Part shown: positions 32,315 through 36,871 of the stretch, piece by piece
How positions within the stretch are numbered: position 1 is the first letter of the stretch
How the letters are laid out: every line of letters starts with the position of its first letter
Origin: a virus
Virus record (IMG/VR): IMGVR_UViG_3300044811_000118
Coordinates: 1 to 36,871 of that record
Strand: one strand, 5' to 3'
DNA: 36,871 nucleotides
Program-made: the position numbers and the translations under genes
Notes under the pieces: model-generated
Told to the model about the DNA's origin: nothing
What the model saw: the letters and a program-made list of their open reading frames with translations, nothing else
The model's database searches: none

Positions 32315-32685
32315 AGCGCTTCCCTGTACTCTCGCTCGGTCCCGCGCGGTGCCCCATCGTTGACGATGAGCAGCAGCCCGTCACGGTGCAGGTCACCCAT
32401 TCTTTTCCTGGGGCTGTCCCATGCGATCTGCGGCCAACCATTCCGCTCCCACCTGAGGCGGTACAACTCGTTCGCCTCCGAACCGGTCAACATTCCCTCC
32501 TGACGCACCAAAGCCAGAACAGCCGCCCGCGACTCGTGGATCGTGGCCTGCGACTTATCGCCGGCCATGTGACTTGTCGCCGGGTCGGTGCGGCGTGTGC
32601 GGGGCTCGTCACCATCCGCGAACAGCGACAGCATCGACGGGAAGTCCTGACGGGCGACCGCAGCGACCCGCTCCACGACGTTCAT
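32311..32685 (-). CDS. Winged-helix-like protein, actinophage type
   Basis: A 124-aa protein. TRRTDPATSHMAGDKSQATI followed by RAAVLALVRQEGMLTGSEAN, ELYRLRWER, and SPRKRMGDLHRDGLLLIVND is the pattern of a small winged-helix (MarR-like) domain found widely in phage early regions. The RTDP.TSH motif is a common lead-in. Likely a DNA-binding regulator. ATG overlaps the upstream stop. Confidence 0.65.
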   Translation of the reverse strand: MNVVERVAAVARQDFPSMLSLFADGDEPRTRRTDPATSHMAGDKSQATIHESRAAVLALVRQEGMLTGSEANELYRLRWERNGWPQIAWDSPRKRMGDLHRDGLLLIVNDGAPRGTEREYREAL

Positions 32686-33413
32686 GACTGCACATCCTTG
32701 AGGTCAACATCGTCGGCGTGCAGCTTGCCGATGACTTTGCGCCACGGGCCAGTGAGCTTGTCGTAGTGCTCCTGCGTGAAACCGTGTTGCCCGATCAGGT
32801 CGCGTGCGTTGAGCGCGACCGACGCAGCCCACGACGCATCCCACGACGCAGCCCCCGACGCAGCCCACGACGCATCCCACGACGCAGCCCGCGACGCAGC
32901 CCACGACGCAGCCCGCGACGCAGCCCACGACGCATCCCGCGACGCATCCCGCGACGCAGCCCGCGACGCAGCCCGCGACGCAGCCCACGACGCAGCCCAC
33001 GACGCAGCCCACGACGCAGCCAGTTCCTTCGCCTCCGGTGCGGTTATGGCGACGGAACGGCGCACAGACGCGACGATCTCAGCCCACTGTGGGCCGAACG
33101 TTTCTTCGAGGTCTTTGTCGGTGATGTCGGTGGTGGTGAGATACTTCGTCACTTCCGACGCCATGCGGCCGTCGTCGTCGTTCCAGTTTTCGGCGCGGCC
33201 CCGTTTGCGGAGGACTTCGCGGATGAGGTACACATCCCCGTCGACGGGGGCGCAATACCGGATGGCCCCAGTGAGGCACACCTGCCCTTGACCGTTCTTC
33301 TCAGCCCCTTGTGTCCAGCCGTGAATGTTGATGTAGTCTGCGGCGGCACGCAGGCGGGTGATCATCGGTTTGGTGAACGCTGATCCGGTAGTCTTACTGT
33401 CAGTGGTTGGCAC
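32682..33413 (-). CDS. Repeat protein with 17 tandem [WR][AD]AS tetrapeptides
   Basis: A 243-aa protein with GTG start at 33413 (AAAGG upstream). Residues 1-130 are a folded domain (ITRLRAAADYINIHGWTQGA, GQVCLTGAIRYCAPVDG, RMASEVTKYLTTTDITD) that resembles the small DUF6197-type domain (W.QGA...CLTGAI). Residues about 131-198 are 17 tetrapeptides WAAS/RAAS/RDAS/WDAS, then a C-terminal GQHGFTQEHYDKLTGPW helix. First gene after the excisionase-like gene. Shares its plan (folded head, Ala-rich short repeat, short tail) with the 30377-31138 protein. Function unknown. Confidence 0.75.
   Translation of the reverse strand: MPTTDSKTTGSAFTKPMITRLRAAADYINIHGWTQGAEKNGQGQVCLTGAIRYCAPVDGDVYLIREVLRKRGRAENWNDDDGRMASEVTKYLTTTDITDKDLEETFGPQWAEIVASVRRSVAITAPEAKELAASWAASWAASWAASRAASRAASRDASRDASWAASRAASWAASRAASWDASWAASGAASWDASWAASVALNARDLIGQHGFTQEHYDKLTGPWRKVIGKLHADDVDLKDVQS
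32821..33024. repeat. 12-bp tandem repeat array, 17 units
   Basis: 204 bp of 12-bp units GACGCAGCCCAC and near copies (plus strand), varying at the codons for Trp/Arg/Gly and Ala/Asp only. In-frame throughout. Long shadow ORFs on both strands arise from it. Confidence 0.95.
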
Positions 33414-33434
33414 TTAGGTTTGCCTTTCGCTACG

Positions 33435-33464
33435 GCCCCTGTTTCCGCAGGGGCTCTTTTTATT
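33435..33464 (+). terminator. Rho-independent terminator pointing against the operon
   Basis: Stem GCCCCTG (33435-33441), loop TTTCCG, stem CAGGGGC (33448-33454), then TCTTTTTATT: a textbook terminator on the plus strand. All genes on both sides for 15 kb are on the minus strand, so it would stop antisense transcription before the immunity region. Read on the minus strand it is a hairpin in the leader of the 33413 gene. Confidence 0.8.
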
Positions 33465-33491
33465 GGTGGGATTGCTGTGGAGGGACGGGGG

Positions 33492-33695
33492 TCAACCGGT
33501 CATGCGCTCGCTAAGGGAGGCGATGTAGGCGCGCACATCGGTGAGGCGGTACTTTGCCCACTTGCCGCCGTCCTGGACTTCGGTGAGCTTGTTGAGGCGC
33601 ACCAGCTCTCGGACGCCCCACTCGGAGGTGGAGAGCATGTACGCGACTGTCTTGCGGGTCAGCAGCTCGGGCGGGAACGCCAGGATCTCGCTCAC
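33492..33695 (-). CDS. Excisionase-like / MerR-type HTH protein
   Basis: A 67-aa protein with GTG start overlapping the previous stop (GTGA). ELLTRKTVAYMLSTSEWGVR, ELVRLNKLTEVQDGGKW, AKYRLTDVRAYIASL: the MerR/excisionase winged-helix layout (HTH then a beta-wing). First genes after the immunity region often include Xis-type proteins that direct the integrase to excise. Could instead be an early activator. Confidence 0.7.
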   Translation of the reverse strand: MSEILAFPPELLTRKTVAYMLSTSEWGVRELVRLNKLTEVQDGGKWAKYRLTDVRAYIASLSERMTG

Positions 33696-33907
33696 CGTGT
33701 TAGCTCGAGAGCGTCGCTGGGGATGTTCAAGATGCTCGCGATGATGGCGAATTCATCGAGCGAGAACTTTCCGGGCCGGGCAAGCTTGACCCGCAAGGCG
33801 GTGCGTCCGATGCCCGACAGGAGAGACAGTTTGAGCAGACTCATACCGGCTGCAATTCGGTAGCTCTCTACGTCTACCCTGAATCTGGCCTCATCGCTCG
33901 GTGTCAT
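33692..33907 (-). CDS. HTH (XRE/Cro-like) regulator of the early operon
   Basis: A 71-aa protein started at ATG 33907 (an upstream ATG at 33952 lies inside the operator region). SYRIAAGMSLLKLSLLSGIG, RTALRVKLARPGKFSLDEF: XRE helix-turn-helix. It is the first gene of the minus-strand operon and diverges from another HTH gene, like cro versus cI. No ribosome site, so may be translated weakly or without a leader. Likely lytic-side regulator. Confidence 0.7.
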   Translation of the reverse strand: MTPSDEARFRVDVESYRIAAGMSLLKLSLLSGIGRTALRVKLARPGKFSLDEFAIIASILNIPSDALELTR

Positions 33908-34032
33908 ATAAGACACTCTAGTGTCTAGCAGGACACTAACGTATGCCCCCATTCGGGGGGTCGCGCTTATCCCATACCACCGCTGAAGTCACAAGGGGAC
34001 ACTTTCGTGTCCCAAATATGCATTAAAGTGTC
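33901..34032. promoter_or_regulatory. Operator array of the genetic switch
   Basis: Seven GACAC/GTGTC pentamers in 132 bp, making palindromes: AGACACTCTAGTGTCT (33911-33926) and GGGACAC-TTTC-GTGTCCC (33996-34013), both fitting RGACAC-N4-GTGTCY, plus half-sites at 33901-33905, 33932-33936 and 34028-34032. They lie between divergent HTH genes and at their start codons, as expected for repressor/Cro operators. Confidence 0.85.
33966..33994 (-). promoter_or_regulatory. Candidate early (lytic) promoter
   Basis: Minus strand: TTGTGA (33989-33994) and GATAAG (33966-33971) with 17-bp spacing, about 60 nt before the HTH start at 33907. The left operator lies downstream of it and the right one adjoins the -35, so repressor binding would block it. 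A GC hairpin (33946-33960) lies in the leader. Confidence 0.45.
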
Positions 34033-34035
34033 GGA

Positions 34036-34293
34036 ATGGCCGGAAAGCAGAAGAAGAGCGAGCGGAACGACGCCGCCGTGCGATACCTCAAGTCACTCCA
34101 GGTGCTTCAAACAGAGAAGGTCACCTACGCTGACTTGTCACAGCGCACAGGAATTCCAGAGAACAGCATCAAGAACCTGCTAAGCAACAGGGCTGACTTC
34201 ACCGTAGATCACTTCCTGTCGATCGCCAACGCCCTGGGAGCTGATGACGCCACCGCGTATCGCTCGCTCGCGGAGATAACGCTCAAAAAGTAG
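34036..34293 (+). CDS. HTH (XRE-type) protein, probable prophage repressor
   Basis: An 85-aa DNA-binding protein. Basic N-terminus (MAGKQKKSERNDAAVRYLKS), HTH at KVTYADLSQRTGIPENSIKN and following LLSNRADFTVDHFLSIANAL. Diverges from the minus-strand HTH gene across the operator array; the last operator half-site touches its start. No ribosome site, consistent with a leaderless message as in many repressors. Short for a repressor (no dimerisation or protease domain), so it may act with the third HTH gene. Confidence 0.65.
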   Translation: MAGKQKKSERNDAAVRYLKSLQVLQTEKVTYADLSQRTGIPENSIKNLLSNRADFTVDHFLSIANALGADDATAYRSLAEITLKK

Positions 34294-34583
34294 CGTCGTG
34301 CCGGGGTCGTCCTCACGGATTGCCCGAAGAACCTTGTGCAGTGGTGTGCCGTCCGTAATTCGCTTCATCGCGTTCCCGCCCAAGGTTGTCGTGCCATTCG
34401 ACAGGACAAGCGGGGTACGGGATCTAGTACGAGGAAGTCAAAGCGAATGCTCAGTGCGAGCGTACTCAACTATGCCGACAATGGCCGGGCTGAGAGCGGC
34501 TCGCGTTGGGGATGACGATATGCCATTTGACCTATTGATGCTAGTGACAATCGAAGCCTGACGGAGCGCTGTACGTTGCCTGC
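34294..34583. other. Gap of 290 bp without a convincing gene
   Basis: Short frames occur on both strands (for example plus 34298-34561 and minus 34180-34383), but third-position GC and ribosome sites are poor. Most likely a non-coding leader for the next gene, or the remains of a broken gene. No promoter or terminator can be called with confidence. Confidence 0.5.
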
Positions 34584-34832
34584 GTGTCGTCACGTCCTCG
34601 TCGCGCACCCGGACCACTCGGGCGCGCCATCGCGTACGTCCTTGACCGGGAAGTGAAAGACCAAGGCCTGACCCAGCAAAACCTGGGCGACATGGTTGGA
34701 CTTTCGCAAACACAAATCAGTGCGTACCTGCGAGGCGACCGGTTCATCACACTGGACGAGCTTGACGATATGTGCCGTGCGCTTGGCTTGAGCCTCAGTG
34801 ACGTTATCGCTGAGGCGGATGAACTTCGCTAG
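34584..34832 (+). CDS. HTH (XRE-type) regulator overlapping the integrase
   Basis: An 82-aa protein starting with GTG. GLTQQNLGDMVGLSQTQISA, YLRGDRFITLDELDDMCRAL form a complete XRE HTH. Ends at 34832, so 29 bp overlap the 3' end of the convergent integrase. Third HTH gene of the immunity region; may be the actual immunity repressor or a regulator of integration. No clear ribosome site. Confidence 0.7.
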   Translation: MSSRPRRAPGPLGRAIAYVLDREVKDQGLTQQNLGDMVGLSQTQISAYLRGDRFITLDELDDMCRALGLSLSDVIAEADELR

Positions 34833-36123
34833 CTGCCTCGAGTGCCTTTGCGAAGTGCCCTCCGACCGCATTCGACGCGGAACGTGCGAGTTGGTCGGAG
34901 ACATGCTGGTAACCGCGGGTCGTCTTCTCATCGGCATGGCCAATGACGCTGCCGATCACCTTCGTATCAATGCCGAGCTCCATCATCACCGTGGCGGTGG
35001 TGTGTCGCGCCCAGTGAGTCGTGGGGATGTCGACGGTGCCCTCCTTACGGTCCTTCGGCTCCTTGCGCTGCTCCGAAGTGATGATGCCAGCGTCGAACAG
35101 AAGGTCACGCCAGGCTTGGTTGTCTTCGCCCGGTAGGTAGGGCTCCCCGTCCGGTTTGCGCCAGATCAGTCCGTAAGGGTTCGGGCGGTCGGCCGTCGCA
35201 GCGAGGTAGCGGCGTAGGGCCTCCACAAGCGGTGGAACCAAGGGCGCCTGTCGGGGCTTGCCGGACTTGGGGCGCTTGAGCGCGAGTCGTCCCCACAGGT
35301 GGATGTGCTCGAACGCGTCCGGCAACTTCAACCGACGATCGGGGCAGGAGCCGCCGCGCTTCTTGCCGCATGGCCAGCCGTTGTCGTACTCACCACACCC
35401 GTGCTCCGAGTTGACCTCCACAAGCGACCAATCGACGTTGAGGATGCCTGCGTCCAGATCCAGCGAGTCCAGACGCGCGCCGAGCCGTTCGGACTGGCGT
35501 AGTCCGTCGAGCAGGGCCACCCACCAGCGTGTGCCGTCTTCGAGGCGTGCTGCCGCTTCGAGGACGGCGAACGCATGTTCCGTGGGCAGCGCACCGCGGG
35601 CCTTCGTAAGAACCACAGGCGGGGTCACGTCTTCCACGACGTTGCGTTCCGCCAGCCCGTCCAGACGTGCCGACTCGAGCATGCCCGCCATGACCGTGTG
35701 AGCCTTGCGGGCGGTGCCCGTGGCTAGGCCGGCGTCTCGGATAGCTTTGAGGACGAGGCGGATGTCGGAGGGTTTGAGGTCTGCGACCTTCTTGTTGCCG
35801 AGCTTGGGTACGATCCACTTCCGTGTGATCGATTCGTAAGCCTTGAGTCCGTTGGGTGTCAGGCTGTGCCGTTGGACGGTCTCGAGCCAGTGGGCGGACC
35901 AGTCACGAAGGGTCGTGGTGCGATCGAGCGGGGAGCCGTACTTGACCATCTCGGCTTTGAGCGCTTCGAGCTTGTCCCTTGCGGTGGCCTGCGATTTCGA
36001 TGTGACGGTCTTCTGGCGACGGCGACCATCGGGCCAGGTGTCGAGGTCGACCACGCCCTTCCAGAGCTTGCGCTTCTTATCGAAGTAGAGCCCGCCGTCG
36101 CCCGTGCTTCGCTTCTTCGGCAT
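34804..36123 (-). CDS. int: Tyrosine integrase
   Basis: A 439-aa phage integrase. N-terminal arm-binding domain (about residues 1-60), core-binding SAM-like domain (about 70-165), and catalytic domain with Arg209 in GLRQSE, Lys near 283-290, HxxR at His370-Arg373, His396 in GHAD and nucleophile Tyr405 in RGYQHVSD. A Cys-rich insertion (CGEY, CGKK, SCPDR at 243-261) lies between the Arg and Lys segments and may bind zinc. It is encoded next to the attachment site and points away from it. Integrates the phage at tRNA-Arg. Confidence 0.93.
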   Translation of the reverse strand: MPKKRSTGDGGLYFDKKRKLWKGVVDLDTWPDGRRRQKTVTSKSQATARDKLEALKAEMVKYGSPLDRTTTLRDWSAHWLETVQRHSLTPNGLKAYESITRKWIVPKLGNKKVADLKPSDIRLVLKAIRDAGLATGTARKAHTVMAGMLESARLDGLAERNVVEDVTPPVVLTKARGALPTEHAFAVLEAAARLEDGTRWWVALLDGLRQSERLGARLDSLDLDAGILNVDWSLVEVNSEHGCGEYDNGWPCGKKRGGSCPDRRLKLPDAFEHIHLWGRLALKRPKSGKPRQAPLVPPLVEALRRYLAATADRPNPYGLIWRKPDGEPYLPGEDNQAWRDLLFDAGIITSEQRKEPKDRKEGTVDIPTTHWARHTTATVMMELGIDTKVIGSVIGHADEKTTRGYQHVSDQLARSASNAVGGHFAKALEAASEVHPPQR

Positions 36124-36280
36124 CCGCTACATCTTCCGCTCATCTAGTGCACACATAAGTGCACACATACGACCATAGATGGTCATCGGGTGGTTGTCGA
36201 AGTCGATAGGTCGTTTTCGGCCTGAATGCTGACTACTTTGGCCTATTTCGGGGGTTCGCGCCACACCTCAATTCTACAAC

Positions 36281-36330
36281 CGTTTCCGTCCTAAGGAAAC
36301 GGTTGGGGGTTCGAGTCCCTCCAGGGGCAC
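36281..36330 (+). other. Attachment site: 3' half of tRNA-Arg(CCT)
   Basis: Positions from about 36281 hold the anticodon arm (stem TTTCC/GGAAA, loop GTCCTAA, anticodon CCT), five-base variable loop, T-arm (GGGGGTTCGAGTCCCTC) and acceptor strand (CAGGGGC plus A). The 5' half of a tRNA is missing: integrase-side phage DNA abuts it. This is what a prophage end looks like when integration used the tRNA 3' half as core; the complete tRNA gene should lie at the other prophage end. Confidence 0.8.
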
Positions 36331-36404
36331 GAAATTGAAGAAGGCCGCTGGAACCGCGGGTCGAGCTTGTCGAGACCTCCGCCAGCGGCCTTCTTCAATT
36401 TCGT
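36329..36404. repeat. 23-bp perfect inverted repeat beside the attachment site
   Basis: Arms 36329-36351 and 36382-36404 (ACGAAATTGAAGAAGGCCGC plus three bases, and its complement) enclose a 30-nt loop with GGTCGAGCTTGTCGAGACC, reminiscent of a repeat common between genes in Micrococcales. May act as a strong bidirectional terminator or be an insertion-sequence-like relic. Marks the host-side flank. Confidence 0.8.
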
Positions 36405-36481
36405 TCTCGTGGGTGGCCCCTCGAATCCCGGGGGTCCCTGGCCCGCAGTCCGACGCAGTGGGCACACGTGGAGGCCCGAGC

Positions 36482-36871
36482 TCAAGTCACCGCCCACTGT
36501 GGCGGCGGCACGGCCGGGGCGTCGAGTCCCTCCAGGGGCACCAAATGTCGCTCTTGCGAACCCTGTGCTTGAGAAATCAAGGCACGGGGTTCTTTGCTAT
36601 CTAGGGCTCGAAGCCCGACTCGATTTTCAAGGATGGTGCTGAACGGTTCCGCGAGCGCTCCCAACGCGTCGCCGTCCTCATCAACATAGATCTTCTCGAA
36701 GAATGCTTGATTGAATCTGCGTCGCAGGTCGTCAGGTGCTCGGCGGTACGCCTCGAAGCAGTTCTCCAGCAGTTCCATCGCCAGTTCGAGATTGCGCTCC
36801 ATTGCGGAGAAATGAACAGTGGTTGCTTCCAACCGCTCGCTAATGGTTGCCAGTTGGCGGGAGATAACCAC
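36482..36871 (-). CDS. Large serine recombinase, C-terminal part (runs off the window)
   Basis: The frame enters from the right edge. ERNLELAMELLENCFEAYRR, APDDLRRRFNQAFFEKIYVD and EPFSTILENR are characteristic of the C-terminal end of large serine recombinases/integrases. The catalytic N-terminus lies beyond the window. The frame crosses the second tRNA-end copy (VPLEGLDAP) and its last ~20 residues are probably not native, so the true stop or an end fused by integration is likely. A second, distinct recombinase adjoining a tyrosine-integrase prophage. Confidence 0.8.
   Translation of the reverse strand: MVISRQLATISERLEATTVHFSAMERNLELAMELLENCFEAYRRAPDDLRRRFNQAFFEKIYVDEDGDALGALAEPFSTILENRVGLRALDSKEPRALISQAQGSQERHLVPLEGLDAPAVPPPQWAVT
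36522..36541 (+). repeat. Second copy of the tRNA-Arg 3' end (20 bp)
   Basis: TCGAGTCCCTCCAGGGGCAC, identical to 36311-36330, but followed here by CA so that an encoded CCA end is complete (A-CCA). Only the T-arm/acceptor part is present. It probably marks an older integration boundary at the same tRNA gene, with the 190 bp between the copies as a scar. Confidence 0.75.
36559..36594 (+). terminator. tRNA-type terminator downstream of the second att copy
   Basis: An imperfect inverted repeat AACCCTGTGCTTGA ... TCAAGGCACGGGGTT followed by CTTT, the kind of hairpin that ends tRNA transcripts. It supports the view that 36522 onward is the original host flank downstream of tRNA-Arg. Confidence 0.6.

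Noticed and set aside
30506-33024. Tandem repeats as a CRISPR array
   Set aside because: Units are 9 or 12 bp with no unique spacers and are in-frame coding; no Cas genes nearby.
32704-33383. Long ORFs on both strands with Gly-Cys-Val or Arg-Arg-Ser-Pro repeats
   Set aside because: Shadow frames of the 12-bp repeat; the real gene is 32682-33413.
34180-34383. Minus ORF MKRITDGTPLHKVLRAIRED
   Set aside because: Overlaps the plus-strand HTH gene, with weak codon bias and no ribosome site.
36274-36465. Minus-strand ORF ending in VPLEGLEPPTVSLGRKRL
   Set aside because: This is the well-known false ORF read through the tRNA end and inverted repeat; no ribosome site and no protein-like composition.

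Overview
This window is almost entirely one integrated temperate phage genome (prophage) of the long-tailed siphovirus type with an HK97-style head, in a high-GC Gram-positive (actinobacterial) host. The host inference rests on GC-rich third codon positions, a DUF732-type lipoprotein, actinophage-style terminase, tail and recombination genes, and a terminal inverted repeat whose loop resembles an intergenic repeat I associate with Micrococcales/Microbacteriaceae. I would lean to a Microbacteriaceae-like host but cannot prove it.

Layout from left to right. Positions 1-1369 (plus strand) hold a lipoprotein, a membrane-anchored fibronectin-III-like protein and a possible third ORF, probably host-altering (lysogenic conversion) genes. 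They end at a bidirectional terminator (1385-1426). From 1441 to about 18436, all on the minus strand and transcribed right to left, lies the late operon. In transcription order: two small unknown genes, HNH nuclease, TerS, TerL, a 50-aa membrane protein, portal, prohead protease, major capsid, a 49-aa protein, head-tail connector, tail terminator, a small protein, major tail protein, an HK97 gp10-like protein, tail assembly chaperone with a -1 frameshift, tape measure, tail tip/fibre genes, M15 endolysin, a membrane protein and a holin.

From 18581 to 33907 (minus strand) lies a dense early/accessory operon of about 35 mostly tiny genes. Many are joined by ATGA, GTGA or TGATG overlaps, so translation is probably coupled. 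Recognisable members are an excisionase-like HTH gene, two proteins with tandem tripeptide or tetrapeptide repeats, a RecE-like exonuclease and short RecT/Bet-like annealase pair, an HNH nuclease, a replication initiator-like protein with an internal hexanucleotide repeat, three different DNA methyltransferases, a ribbon-helix-helix protein and several small Cys-rich (zinc-binding?) proteins. Two small genes in this block (20074-20377 and 23127-23422) show clear frame changes.

The immunity region (33692-34832) has a minus-strand HTH gene and a plus-strand HTH gene diverging across 128 bp packed with GACAC/GTGTC operator half-sites, followed by a third HTH gene that overlaps the convergent tyrosine integrase (34804-36123). 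Directly after the integrase is the 3' half of a tRNA-Arg(CCT) gene, the attachment site. The right flank has a 23-bp inverted repeat, a second 20-bp copy of the tRNA end followed by CCA and a terminator, and the C-terminus of a large serine recombinase running off the window. The left attachment site, which should contain the intact tRNA, lies outside the window.

Most notable: a tail protein split by one in-frame amber codon at a domain-insertion boundary; two independent in-frame repeat arrays (25 x 9 bp and 17 x 12 bp); a palindromic operator array; and two recombinase systems meeting at the same tRNA end.
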